DNA from: DASSUW01 sp963759375 | GTDB lineage: Bacteria > Actinomycetota > Thermoleophilia > Solirubrobacterales > Solirubrobacteraceae | Assembly: GCA_963759375.1 (NCBI GenBank) | Contig: CAVWYY010000006.1 | Span: forward strand, 248,001-312,000 | Direction: 5' to 3' | DNA length: 64,000 nucleotides | In this document: one piece after another, positions 30,011 through 41,052 of the stretch | Numbering within the stretch: the stretch's first letter is position 1 | Layout of the letters: every line of letters starts with the position of its first letter | Program-made: the position numbers and the translations under genes | Notes under the pieces: model-generated | Database searches by the model: none | What the model saw: only the letters and a program-made list of their open reading frames with translations | Told to the model about the DNA's origin: nothing

Positions 30011-31280
30011 TCAGTTGGTCTGCGCCTTGATCGTTTCGTCGAACTTCAGCGTCCCACCATCGATGGAGTAGACGCCGTAGTCGGTCAGCGTGGTGTCACC
30101 GTTCTCGTCGATCGAGTAGGTGCCGAGCACGCTGTCGCGGTCCTTGGTGTCGAACAGCGCCTTGGTGATGTTCTCCTTGCTGCCATCACCGGAACGCTCG
30201 ATCGCGTCGAGCGCCAGGCGCATCGCCTCGTAGCCGTAGATGGCGTACGGATCGGGGTTCTTCTCGCCGTACTTCTCGGTGTACTGCGTGAAGAACTCCT
30301 GGCCCTCCGGCGGGTACTCGTCGGGGGACAGGGTGGCGACCGTCACCTTGACCTTGGAGGCCACGTCGGCGGGGATACCGCCCTCCTTGGGATCGGAGAA
30401 CCCGGACTCCGCCACGCCGTCCGGCCCGTAGAGCTTCGCGTCCGGCAGAGCGGCCGAGAAGTCCTTGTAGAGCTGGACCGCGTTGTTCGCGGTGATGCCC
30501 GAGTAGACGAAGCAGTCCGCGCCCTGGCCCTTGGCCTTGGACGCGAGCGACCGGTAGTTCGGCGCGTTCTTGTCGATCGCGTCGTTGGCCACGATGTCCA
30601 GCTGGTTCGCCTCAGCAGCGAGCTGGATGTTCTTGGCCAGGCCGGCGCCGTAGACCTCCTTGTCGTTGGTCATGAAGACCTTCGTGCAGCCGTCCTTCTT
30701 CATCAGCGTCGCGAGCGCGGCGGCCTGGATCGTGTCCTTCGGGACGATGCGCGTGTAGGTGCGCGTGCCGGCCGGATAGAACTTGTCCGGCTCGCCCGGC
30801 TCGGAGCCCGGCTCGTCGGACGTCAGGCCCACGTACGTGTTCGCGGGGCTGATCTGCGGGACCTGGGCCTCGTTGAGAATCGGGATCGAGACCGCAGAGC
30901 CGCCCAGAGTTGAACTCGCCGAGGTAGACGGCGGTCGATTCGTCCTGAGCAGCCTTGCGCGCGTTGGACTGCACCGCTTCAGGCGTCCACGAGCCCGCCT
31001 GGGCGGTCGAGTCGTCGAGCGACTCGTACTTGATCGTGAAGTCACCGGCCTTGCCGCCCGCCTGGTCGAGCGCGAGCTTGATGCCGTTGACCAGTGCGGT
31101 CGTCTGCGGACGGGAGGCGCCTTGGAGCGGGAGCGACGAGTAGACGGTCAGGCTCTTGCCGCCGCCGCTGCTGCCGCTGTCGCCGCCGCTACCGCCACTG
31201 TCGTCGTCACCGCACGCGGCGACGCCCATCGCAAGCGCGCCGATGAGACAGCCTGTCGCTGCCAACCAGCGTGAATTCAA
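30011..31280 (-). CDS. livK: Branched-chain amino acid ABC substrate-binding lipoprotein LivK, frameshifted
   Basis: About 422 residues after correcting one frameshift. A lipoprotein signal peptide (NSRWLAATGCLIGALAMGVAAC) is followed by a Ser/Gly linker and a periplasmic-binding-protein domain of the Leu/Ile/Val type (LPLQGASRPQTTALVNGIKLALDQAGG). The frame breaks at a GGG run at 30903-30905; removing one G joins YLGEFNS to GGSAVSIPILNEAQVPQISPAN. The start is best placed at TTG 31280: AGGAGG at 31292-31287 lies six bases upstream. The ATG at 31295 would put that ribosome site inside the coding region. Confidence 0.85.
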
Positions 31281-31317
31281 GGAACCCCTCCTCATAAAGG
31301 GTTTGATTTGGGCGGCG

Positions 31318-31347
31318 ATTCTACGCACGCCTTTTCCGGCCGCGCAA
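31318..31347 (-). promoter_or_regulatory. Candidate promoter of the liv operon
   Basis: On the minus strand TTGCGC at 31347-31342 and TAGAAT at 31323-31318 are spaced by 18 bases. Transcription would start near 31311, giving a leader of about 30 bases that contains the AGGAGG site of livK. No operator-like palindrome is obvious. Confidence 0.5.
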
Positions 31348-31410
31348 CAGAGTGCCACGAAGCACGGCAGATTTCCCGGATTTGGCGAACCCCCGGGTGC
31401 GCGGCGGTGG

Positions 31411-31578
31411 TTAGCCGTCGCGGCGGTTGCCCGGGAGGTACGGCACGACCAATCTGGCGGCCGCGGCGAGCACGAGCATGAGGAGCGTGATGAGGAACGC
31501 GTCGAACCCCTTGGCGCCGATCGCCCAGAGGACGATCCACACCACGAGGCCCGCGATCAGAACGAGAAGTGCGCCCAT
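31411..31578 (-). CDS. 55-residue two-helix membrane protein after trpA
   Basis: A short gene starting 15 bases after the trpA stop in the same direction. The product is almost entirely two hydrophobic helices (GALLVLIAGLVVWIVLWAIG and a second with FLITLLMLVLAAAARLVV) joined by AKGFDA, and it ends PYLPGNRRDG. Small proteins of this layout, often with a DUF-type label, are common in actinobacteria and have unknown function. The absence of stops, hydrophobic pattern and spacing support it, but there is no strong ribosome site. Confidence 0.6.
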   Translation of the reverse strand: MGALLVLIAGLVVWIVLWAIGAKGFDAFLITLLMLVLAAAARLVVPYLPGNRRDG

Positions 31579-31593
31579 GGAAGGCGGCGTAGC

Positions 31594-32383
31594 CTACCGG
31601 CGCAGGCCGTCGGCGAGCGCCGCGACCAGGTCGCCGACCGCGCCGGCGGGATCCCCGCCCGCCTCGGACGCCTCGGCCGCGGCCCGCACGAGCCGCGAGC
31701 CGACGATCACGCCGTCGGCGCCGGCAGCGGCCGCCTGCGCGGCCTGCTCGGGGGTCGAGATGCCGAAGCCGACCGCCACGGGGACCGGGCTGTGGGCCTT
31801 CGCGTGCGCGAGCGTGTCGGCCAGCGAGCCGTGCACGGCCGCCCGCTCGCCGGTCGTCCCGGTGACCGAGACCGTGTAGACAAATCCACGCGCGCGGCCG
31901 ACGATGGCGGACACCCGATCGTCAGGCGTGGTCGGCGCGATCAGCGGCACGAGCGCGATCCCGGCGGCGTCGCACGCCTCGCGGACGGCGTCCCCCTCCT
32001 CGAGCGGCAGGTCGGGCACGATCAGCCCGCTGGCGCCGGCCGCCGCCAGCTCGTCGGCGAAGCGCTCGAGCCCGCGAGCGAACACGAGGTTGGCGTAACA
32101 CATCAGCACCACAGGTAGGCGCTCTGACAATCGCGAGGCGACGCCGATGACGTCACGCAGCGTCGCGCCCGCTGCCAGGGCCTGTGTGCCGGCCGCGTGG
32201 ATCACCGGCCCGTCGGCCAGCGGATCCGAGAACGGCACGCCGAGCTCGACCAGGTCGGCGCCGTTGTCGGCGCAGGCGAGGCCGATCGCGACCGAGGCCT
32301 CCACGTCCGGGAAGCCGCCCATCAGATAGGGCATCAGCGCCGCGCGTCCGTCGGCCGCCGCGAACGCGGCGGCGATCCGCTCG

Positions 32384-32400
<17 letters not shown>
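31594..32400 (-). CDS. trpA: Tryptophan synthase alpha subunit
   Basis: 268 residues. It cleaves indole-3-glycerol phosphate to indole and glyceraldehyde-3-phosphate. Visible motifs are LMPYLMGGFPD, the active-site VELGVPFSDPLADGPVI and GFVYTVSVTGTTGER, then VGFGIST and GVIVGSRLV for the phosphate-binding end. The start is TTG at 32400, overlapping the end of trpB by 17 bases. Last trp gene of the operon. Confidence 0.96.
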
Positions 32401-33558
<1,158 letters not shown>

Positions 33559-33562
<4 letters not shown>

Positions 33563-34188
33563 ACGACGACACCCGAGGCCGCGGCGATGAACGCCTCCAC
33601 CTTTGCCGCGTCCTTGATCCCGGGCGCGGACTCCACCCCGGACGCGACGTCGACCCCCCACGGGCGCACCGCCGCGATGCCCTCGGCGACGTTCTCGGGC
33701 GTCAGGCCGCCGGACAGGATCAGCGGCACCTGCGAGTGCCGCTGCGCGGCCAGCGCCCAGTCCCACGTGCGGCCCGTGCCGCCGTAGGCGGAGCCGGCAG
33801 CCGCGTCGAACATGTGGAAGGCCGTGTGGAAGCGCTCGGCATCGCGGATGTCGGCGCCCGAGCCGATGCCCAGCGCCTTGATCACCTTGGCGCCGGTCCG
33901 CTCGGTCACGGCGGTGCAGAACGACGGGCCCTCGTCGCCGTGCAGCTGCACGTGCGTGAGCCCCACGCCCTCGGCCAGGCGGACGACCTCGTCGAGCGTC
34001 GGGTTGACGAACACGCCGACGGGCTCGACCTGCCGCCGCAGCGCGCGGGCGATGCCGGCGGCGACGCCCGGGTCACAGCGGCGCTTGGAGCCGGGCCAGA
34101 AGTTGAAGCCGACCGCCCAGGCGCCGAGGGAGGCCGCCAGCTCGGCGTCCTCGGAGCGGGTGATTCCGCAGATCTTCACTCGGGCCAT
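33559..34188 (-). CDS. trpF: Phosphoribosylanthranilate isomerase
   Basis: 209-residue TIM barrel with the family start VKICGITRSEDAELAASLGAWAVGF, the LTHVQLHGDE strand, and an LSGGLTPENV and GVDVASGVE end that binds phosphate. It isomerises PRA to CdRP in tryptophan synthesis. A separate trpF gene means that PriA-type sharing with histidine synthesis is not needed here, unlike in streptomycetes. It follows the htrA gene after a palindromic repeat. Confidence 0.96.
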
Positions 34189-34230
34189 AACGGCCCTTCA
34201 GCCTACTCGGCGGTGGTCGGCAGGCCGGGC

Positions 34231-34301
34231 GAACTGCGGCTGAGTAAGGAGGCGGAGAGTGCGGTCGCTGACCTCTCCCCTACCCAGCCGCAGTTGACGT
34301 T
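34231..34301. repeat. Palindromic repeat, short relative of the 13.65-kb element
   Basis: A 71-base inverted repeat between htrA and trpF. Its left arm starts GAACTGCGGCTGAGTAAGGAGG, and its right arm (34278-34301) is identical over 24 bases to the right end of the 220-bp palindrome at 13844-13867. The loop is only about 20 bases. Two separate genomic sites with the same ends define a dispersed palindromic repeat family. In transcripts it would fold as a long hairpin after htrA. Confidence 0.75.
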
Positions 34302-34304
34302 GGC

Positions 34305-35378
34305 TCAGCCCGACTGCGCGGTGGCCGGGCGCTCGAGCAGGTGCACCTCGACGTCGCCGCGCGCGCCGTCGCGCAGCACGCCGAGCTCGACCGACTGGCC
34401 CGGCGAGTGGTCATCGACCTCGCCGAACAGCTCGCCGAGCGTCGTGACCGGCCGGCCGTCGATCGACTCGATGACGTCGCCCGTCTGGATCCCGGATTGC
34501 TCGGCCGGGCCTCCGGACTTCACGTGGGTCACCTGCACGCCGCCGCTCACCGGCGCAGCGCGCAGCCCGATGTACGGGCGGACGACCTTGCCGGCGTCCT
34601 CGAGCTTGCCGACGACGTCGCGGGCGACGTTGGCCGGCACCGCGTAGCCACTCGTCTCGCCCTCGCCGGGGAGCCGGAAGGTGACGCCGACCACGCGGCC
34701 GTCGGCCCCGAGCAGCGGGCCGCCGGAGCTGGCCGGCTCGATCACCGCGTCGGTCTCGAACACGCCGTCGATCAGATAGCCGCCCGGCGCCTCGATCCGC
34801 TGCCCGGCCGCCGCGATCCGGCCGCTGCCGGCGTTGGCCTGCATGCCGGTGGGGTTGCCGACCGCCACCACCTGATCTCCCGGGCGGACGGCGGCGGAGT
34901 CACCGAACTCGAGCGGATGCAGGTCGAGGTCCGCAGGGGGATCCAGCGCGAGCACCGCGAGGTCGGTCTGCTCGTCCTTCCCGATCACGTGGGCGGGGAC
35001 GGTCGGCCCGTCCTGGAACGTGACCTGAACCGCCGTGACGCCGCTGACCACGTGGGCGTTGGTCACCACGTGGCCGTCGCCGTCGATCACGAAGCCCGAG
35101 CCGGTCGACAGATTGAACTCGCTGCCGGTCGCGGAGTCGAACGCCGTGCCGCCGGTGCCGCGCTGCACCGACCGGCCGCGCACGTAGACCACGCTGGGGG
35201 CCGCGCGGTCGTAGATCTCGTTCGAGCTCAGGCGGTCGCCGCCGCCGCCCGGCAGCAGGCCCTGCCGGCTGGCCAGCGACGCGGAACCGCTTCCGCCGCC
35301 GGCCACCATCGCGACAGCCGTGATCGCGCTGCCGAGCACGGCGGCCACCAGCGGCACCGCTACCTGTCGGGTCGTCAC
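34305..35378 (-). CDS. HtrA/DegP-like S1C serine protease with PDZ domain
   Basis: 357 residues. An N-terminal membrane anchor (VAVPLVAAVLGSAITAVAMVAGGG, about 6-29) and a Ser/Gly linker precede a trypsin-like domain with His (VTNAHVVSG), Asp (TDLAVLAL) and Ser. The usual GNSGGP is changed to ASSGGP, but the nucleophilic serine is kept. A PDZ domain (about 265-345, RPYIGLRAAP, GGPAEQSGIQTGDVIESIDG) follows. It probably degrades or refolds damaged exported proteins. Its place between trpC and trpF is unusual. Confidence 0.92.
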   Translation of the reverse strand: MTTRQVAVPLVAAVLGSAITAVAMVAGGGSGSASLASRQGLLPGGGGDRLSSNEIYDRAAPSVVYVRGRSVQRGTGGTAFDSATGSEFNLSTGSGFVIDGDGHVVTNAHVVSGVTAVQVTFQDGPTVPAHVIGKDEQTDLAVLALDPPADLDLHPLEFGDSAAVRPGDQVVAVGNPTGMQANAGSGRIAAAGQRIEAPGGYLIDGVFETDAVIEPASSGGPLLGADGRVVGVTFRLPGEGETSGYAVPANVARDVVGKLEDAGKVVRPYIGLRAAPVSGGVQVTHVKSGGPAEQSGIQTGDVIESIDGRPVTTLGELFGEVDDHSPGQSVELGVLRDGARGDVEVHLLERPATAQSG

Positions 35379-35414
35379 GAGACCCCTAGGTTGGCTGTGG
35401 ACCGTTAGTGAGGG

Positions 35415-36200
35415 CTAAACGGAATCCCCGCCGCTGAGCAGCAGGGTGGCTGCCTCGACGTCCTCGGCGCGCATCAGCGTCTCGCCCACGAGCACCGCGT
35501 CGACGCCGACGCGGTCGAGCTCGTCGAGCTGCTCGCGAGTGGTGAAGCCGGACTCGGACACCACGGTCTTGCCCGCCGGGACGTCGGCCAGCAGGTCGTA
35601 CGTGCGCTCGATGTCGACCGAGAAGTCGCCGAGATCGCGGTTGTTGATCCCCAGCACGTCGGCCTCGACATCGAGCGCGACGTCGAGCTCGCGCTCGTCG
35701 TGGATCTCCACCAGCGCGTCGAGGTCGAGCGCCCGCGCCTCGGTGAGCAGCTCGTAGAGGACGTCCGGCTCCAGCGCGGCGACGATCAGCAGGATCGCGT
35801 CCGCGCCCGCGGCGGCCGACTCATACAGCTGGTAGGGGTCGACGACGAAGTCCTTGCGCAGCACCGGGAGCTCGCAGGCCGCGCGCGCGGTCCGCAGGTC
35901 TTCGAGCGAGCCGCCGAAGTGGAACGGCTCGGTGAGGATCGACACCGCCGCCGCGCCGCCGCGCTCGTAGGCCAGGACGATGTCCTCGACGGTCGCCCCC
36001 TCGCGGATCAGCCCGGCGGACGGCGAGCGGCGCTTGTGCTCGGCGATCAGCGAGATCCCCGGCCGCAGCAGCGCCTCGGAGAACGGCCGGCCCTCCGGCC
36101 GCTCGGCGATCACCGCCTCGAGCCGCGCCAGCGGCACCGACGCGCGGCGTCTGCCGACCTCGTCGCGGGTGTCCTCGACGATCCTCTCCAGCACGCTCAT
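35415..36200 (-). CDS. trpC: Indole-3-glycerol phosphate synthase
   Basis: 261-residue TIM barrel. Signature segments are LIAEHKRRSPSAG with the catalytic lysine, SILTEPFHFGGSLEDL, LRKDFVVDPYQLYE, LGINNRDLGDFSVD and SESGFTTREQL. It converts CdRP to indole-3-glycerol phosphate. The ATG overlaps the trpD stop (ATGA). Thirty-six bases separate it from htrA. Confidence 0.97.
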   Translation of the reverse strand: MSVLERIVEDTRDEVGRRRASVPLARLEAVIAERPEGRPFSEALLRPGISLIAEHKRRSPSAGLIREGATVEDIVLAYERGGAAAVSILTEPFHFGGSLEDLRTARAACELPVLRKDFVVDPYQLYESAAAGADAILLIVAALEPDVLYELLTEARALDLDALVEIHDERELDVALDVEADVLGINNRDLGDFSVDIERTYDLLADVPAGKTVVSESGFTTREQLDELDRVGVDAVLVGETLMRAEDVEAATLLLSGGDSV

Positions 36201-37217
36201 GCGGGCGCCAGCTCCTGGGTCATCTCCACCAGTCTGCCCAGGGTCGCGGCGGCGCGCCCATCGTCCAGCGCCGCCTCGGCGGCGCGCACGCCCTGCTCGA
36301 GGCTGTCGGCCCGGCCCGCGACGTAGATCGCGGCGCCCGCGTTGAGCGCGGCCAGGTCGCGCTGCGGCCCGGGCTCGCCCTCGAAGATCCGCCGCGTGGT
36401 CTCGGCGTTGCGCTCGGGCGTGCCGCCCGCGAGGTCCTCCGGGCGCGCACGCGGCAGCCCGACGTCCTCGGGGGACACCTCGTACGAATGAAGCTCCTGC
36501 CCGTCGACCTCGACGACGCGCGTTGTACCCGAGGTGCTCATCTCGTCCAGACCGTCTGCGCTGGACACTACCAGCGCTTTCACGGCGCCCAGACGCGCCA
36601 GGGCGCCCGCGATCGTGTCCAGGAACGCGGCGTCGGACACGCCGATCACCTGCCGTGTCGCGCCCGCCGGATTTGTCAGCGGGCCGAGGAAGTTGAAGAT
36701 CGTGCGGACGGCCAGCTCCTTGCGCACGGGCACGACGAACCGGGTTGCCCCATGGTGGGCGGGCGCGAACATGAAGCCGAAGCCCGCCTGCTCGATGCAG
36801 CGGGCCACCGCTTCGGGCCCGAGGTCGATCCGCACGCCGAGGGCCTCCAGCACGTCGGCGGACCCGGACAGCCCGGTGGCCGAGCGGTTGCCGTGCTTGG
36901 CCACCGCGCAGCCGGCGCCGGCGGCGATCAGAGCAGCGGTGGTCGAGACGTTGAACGTCGGCCGCCCTCCCCCGGTCCCGGCCGTGTCGATCAGGTCCTC
37001 ACGGGCCGTATGGACGGGCGTGGCCAGCCGCCGCATCGTCGTGGCCAGGCCGACCAGCTCGTCGACGGTCTCGCCCTTGGTGCGCAGCGCGATCAGCACG
37101 GCAGCGGTCTGCACCTCGGAGGCGTTGCCCTGCATGATCTCGGCGAGCACCGCGGCCGTCTGCTCGGCCGACAGGTTGCGGCGCGAGGCCAGCGCCTCGA
37201 TCGCCTCGGTCAGCACG

Positions 37218-37225
<8 letters not shown>
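36197..37225 (-). CDS. trpD: Anthranilate phosphoribosyltransferase
   Basis: 342 residues. The PRPP-binding DTAGTGGGRPTFNVST and anthranilate-binding AKHGNRSATGLSGSADVLEALG motifs are intact, as is the RTIFNFLGPLTNPA segment. It transfers phosphoribose to anthranilate. It starts at a TTG (37225) that overlaps the trpG end by eight bases; no better start exists before the conserved LTEAIEALASRRNLS. Confidence 0.97.
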
Positions 37226-37771
<546 letters not shown>

Positions 37772-37775
<4 letters not shown>

Positions 37776-39181
37776 GGCCACGCCTCCTGCCGCGCCGCCA
37801 GCTCGATCGCCCGCACGACGCCGCGGGCCTTGGCGCGCGACTCCTCGTACTCGTACGCGGGCTTGGCGTCGGCCACGGTGCCGCCGCCGGCCTGCACGTG
37901 CGCGACCCCGTCCTTGACCACGACGGTGCGGATGCAGATGCAGGTGTCCAGGTCGCCGTCGTAGGACAGCCAGCCGACCGCGCCGCCGTACGCGCCGCGC
38001 TTGACCGTCTCGAGCTCGTCGATGATCTCCATCGCGCGGACCTTCGGCGCGCCGGACAGCGTGCCCGCGGGCAGCGCCGAGCGCAGCGCGTCGATCGCGC
38101 CGACCTCCTCGCGCAGCTTGCCCGCCACCGAGGAGACGATGTGGATCACGTGCGAGTAGGTCTCCACGCCCATGAACGACTCGACGTGGACGCTGCCGTA
38201 CTCGCAGACGCGCCCGAGGTCGTTGCGGCCGAGGTCGACCAGCATCACGTGCTCGGCGCGCTCCTTCTCGTCGGCCAGCAGCTCGGCGGCGATCGCCTTG
38301 TCGTCGTCGACGGTTGCGCCGCGCGGGCGGGTGCCGGCGATCGGGCGCGTCGAGACCTCGCGGCCGGACACCGTGATCAACGGCTCCGGCGAGGCGCCGA
38401 CGATCTGGAAGTCCTCGAAGTCGAGGAAGTACATGTACGGCGACGGGTTCACGGCCCGCAGGCCGCGGTAGATCGAGAACGGCTCGGCGTTCGCGGCGGC
38501 CGACCAGCGCTGGCTGGGCACGACCTGGAACGCGTCGCCGGCGTGGACGTACTCGATGATCCGGGCGACCATCGCCTCGAACGTCTCGCGCGGCATGTTG
38601 GACTCGAACTGCGGCTCCGGGTTGGCCCGCGCCTCGGCCCGTGGCAGCGGGCCGGCCAGCCGCTCGCGGACCTCGCGGATCGCCTCGCGGGCGCGCTCGT
38701 GCGCCGCCTCGTGCTCGTCGACGTAGGCGTTGGCGAGGATCGTCACCGTGTGCTTGAGATGGTCGAACGCGACGATCACGTCGGACAGCATCAGCGCCAT
38801 GTCCGGCAGTCCGACGGGGTCGGGATTGGGCGTCGCGAGCCGCTCGACCGCGCGCACGCAGTCGTAGCCGAAGTAGCCGACGGCGCCGCCGGTGAACGGG
38901 ATCGGCTCGGGCGCCGGCGCCTGGCTGTAGCGGCCGATCTCGGCGGCGGCGAGCGCGTACGGGTCGCCGCCGTCGGCCAGGCTCCAGCGCAGCACGCTGC
39001 GCGGCTTGTAGCCGATGAACGACCAGCGGCCGACGCGCTGGCCCTGCTCGGCCGACTCCAGCAGGAACGCGGGACCGGAGCCGCGCAGCTTCAGGAACGC
39101 CGAGACCGGCGTCTCGCAGTCCTCGATGAAGGTCTCGCAGACCGGTACGACGTTGTGGGTGCTCTCAGCGACGCCGGGCAA
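37772..39181 (-). CDS. trpE: Anthranilate synthase component I
   Basis: 469 residues. The feedback-inhibition motif LLES is kept (FLLESAEQGQRVGRWSFIG), so tryptophan probably inhibits the enzyme. The chorismate-binding domain shows FQVVPSQRW, IVGASPEPL, RPIAGTRPRG, HVMLVDLGRNDLGR and PAGTLSGAPKVRAMEIIDELE. It makes anthranilate from chorismate with TrpG. The TTG start overlaps the hisIE end by 17 bases. Confidence 0.97.
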
Positions 39182-39770
39182 CGAGCACCTCCTCGGCGTC
39201 GGCCAGCGTGAGCCCGCGCGAGCGCAGCAGCACGGCGAGGTGGTAGAGCACGTCGGCGGCCTCCTCGGCCACGCGCTCGTCGCTCTCGTCGCGGGCCGCG
39301 CGGGCGACCTCCTCGGCCTCCTCCTGGACCTTCTCCCCCACGCGGCCCGGGTCGGCGAGCAGCTCGGAGGTGTAGGACCCCTCGGGCCGGGCGGCGGCGC
39401 GGGCGGCGATCGTGCGCTCCAGGCCGGGCAGGACCTCGTGCGGCGCGGGCGGCTCGAGCTCGCCGTTGTGGAAGCAGGTGCGCTCGCCGGTGTGGCAGGC
39501 CGGCCCGGCGGGCTCGACGATCGCCAGCACGGCGTCGAGGTCGCAGTCGAACCGGATCGCCCTCACGGCCTGCGTGTTGCCCGACGTGGCGCCCTTGTGC
39601 CACAGCTCGTCGCGCGAGCGGCTCCACAGGTGCAGCTCGCCGGTCTCGCGCGTGCGCGCAAGCGCCTCGGCGTTGATGTAGGCGAGCGTCAGGACCTCAC
39701 CGGATGCCCAGTCCTGGATCACGCACGGCGCGAGTCCGCGCTCGTCGAAGGCGATGTCGGCGTCCTGCAT
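39165..39770 (-). CDS. hisIE: Bifunctional PRA-CH/PRA-PH histidine biosynthesis enzyme
   Basis: 201 residues. The first half is phosphoribosyl-AMP cyclohydrolase (LAYINAEAL, LHLWSRSRDELWHKGATSGN, DCDLDAVL, zinc cysteines in CHTGERTC). The second half is phosphoribosyl-ATP pyrophosphatase (SYTSELLADPGRVGEKVQEEAEEVARAARDE, EEAADVLYHLAVLL). Steps two and three of histidine synthesis. First gene of the his-trp operon. Confidence 0.95.
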   Translation of the reverse strand: MQDADIAFDERGLAPCVIQDWASGEVLTLAYINAEALARTRETGELHLWSRSRDELWHKGATSGNTQAVRAIRFDCDLDAVLAIVEPAGPACHTGERTCFHNGELEPPAPHEVLPGLERTIAARAAARPEGSYTSELLADPGRVGEKVQEEAEEVARAARDESDERVAEEAADVLYHLAVLLRSRGLTLADAEEVLVARRR

Positions 39771-39781
39771 CCGGACGCCGG

Positions 39782-39787
39782 ATTGTA
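39782..39787 (-). promoter_or_regulatory. Candidate -10 of the hisIE-trp operon
   Basis: TACAAT on the minus strand ends 11 bases before the ATG at 39770, predicting a leader of about five bases and no ribosome site, that is a nearly leaderless mRNA. No leader peptide with Trp or His codons and no attenuator is visible in the 115 bases up to the next gene. Confidence 0.45.
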
Positions 39788-39885
39788 GGTGGATCTACGT
39801 CGCTGCCCAGGGAGACGGGCGGCTCTGCCGTGAGGCGCGCCCCACGAGAGGGCGACGCCGTGATCTGTCTGCCCGCACGCCGGGT

Positions 39886-41052
39886 TCATCGGCACGCGAG
39901 ACTGCGGATTGGAGTGCTCCTCTGAGCAATCCGGGGATGGGCCTGCTCGAGATACCAGCCGAAGGCGCGCCGGCACAGCCGCTCGCGGCCCATCACGGCG
40001 AGCAGCGCGGTCAGCGCTCTTGGCGGCAGAGCGGGGATCAGGCGCTGGAGGCGGTAAGCGGCGCGGAAGAGCGGGGCGTGCGCGGACGAGAAGTCGCCGT
40101 AGCGCGCGAGCGCGTCGGCGACCTGGCGGTCACCTGACACGACCGCGCGCAGCTCACGCCCGCAGGTGATCCCGAAGTAGAAGGCGGTGCGGATCCCCTC
40201 GCCCGAGAGCGGAATGCAGTGGCCGGCCGAGTCGCCGACGAAGAACACGCCGTCCTCGGCGGCGGGCCGCAGCTCGTGCGGGAACCAGTTGCCCTGGTAG
40301 CGGACGGCGTCGGCGTCCAGCCGGCGCGCCATCTCGCGCGTGGGGTCCTTGACGTGGTGGCGCGGCTCGTAGGAGCCCACGCCGATCCGCCGCTCGCCCG
40401 CGGCGGGGACCGCCCACGCGTACCCGTAACGGACGACCGACCGGTCGATCCACACGTCGAGGTCGGCGCCGCGGGCATCGTGCGGATGCACTTCGAGGCC
40501 GCGGGAGATCCGCGCCTCGGGCGGCTGGACGTTCACGCCCGGGCCGAGGACGCGGCGCCAGCCGAGCGCGTCGACGACCAGCGGCGCGGCGATGTCGCCG
40601 CGGTCCGTGGAGATCGTGATTTCGTCCGTCGCAACGCCTTCGGCGCCGCGACGGCCGACGTTACGTTTCCGCCCGTGCACCTTCGCGATCGCGAATCGCG
40701 CGTCGGTCTGCTCGTACAGCGCCTCGCACAGCTCGCGGTAGTCGAAGCTCGACCAGCTCCACGGCAGGCGGAAGCGCGCCGACCCGTGCGGCGTGTGGAA
40801 GCCCATGCACGGGATCTCCTGGCGGATCGAGCGCTCGACGCCCATCGCGTGCAGCCACGGCGTCGGCGCCGCGCAGGCCGACGTCGCGCGCTCGCCGATC
40901 TCGTAGCGGTCGACGATCAGCACGTCGGCTCCGCTGCCGGCCAGCTCGCGGGCGACGGCGAGGCCGGCGAAGCTCGCGCCGCAGATCAGCACGTCGGCGC
41001 GCTCGTCGAGCGGCGTGCGCTCGCTGCCGCGCAGCGTCGCGCGGCGGGTCAT
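39886..41052 (-). CDS. FAD-dependent oxidoreductase, geranylgeranyl-reductase-like
   Basis: 388 residues. The FAD-binding N-terminus is DVLICGASFAGLAVARELAGSG, followed by DRYEIGERATSACAAPTPWL and a second FAD motif GVFFVGDSAGHCIPLSGEGIRTAF near 305. This resembles geranylgeranyl reductases and related flavin mono-oxygenases that saturate or modify isoprenoid chains. It is coupled by ATGA to the squalene/phytoene synthase gene, which supports a role in terpenoid lipid or carotenoid metabolism. The exact reaction is uncertain. Confidence 0.82.
   Translation of the reverse strand: MTRRATLRGSERTPLDERADVLICGASFAGLAVARELAGSGADVLIVDRYEIGERATSACAAPTPWLHAMGVERSIRQEIPCMGFHTPHGSARFRLPWSWSSFDYRELCEALYEQTDARFAIAKVHGRKRNVGRRGAEGVATDEITISTDRGDIAAPLVVDALGWRRVLGPGVNVQPPEARISRGLEVHPHDARGADLDVWIDRSVVRYGYAWAVPAAGERRIGVGSYEPRHHVKDPTREMARRLDADAVRYQGNWFPHELRPAAEDGVFFVGDSAGHCIPLSGEGIRTAFYFGITCGRELRAVVSGDRQVADALARYGDFSSAHAPLFRAAYRLQRLIPALPPRALTALLAVMGRERLCRRAFGWYLEQAHPRIAQRSTPIRSLACR

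Noticed and set aside
34305..35378. HtrA protein considered as a catalytically dead homologue
   Set aside because: The GNSGGP motif is altered to ASSGGP, but the nucleophilic serine, histidine and aspartate are all kept.
39771..39885. Trp attenuator or leader peptide upstream of hisIE-trpE
   Set aside because: No short frame with tandem Trp or His codons and no terminator-antiterminator pair were found.
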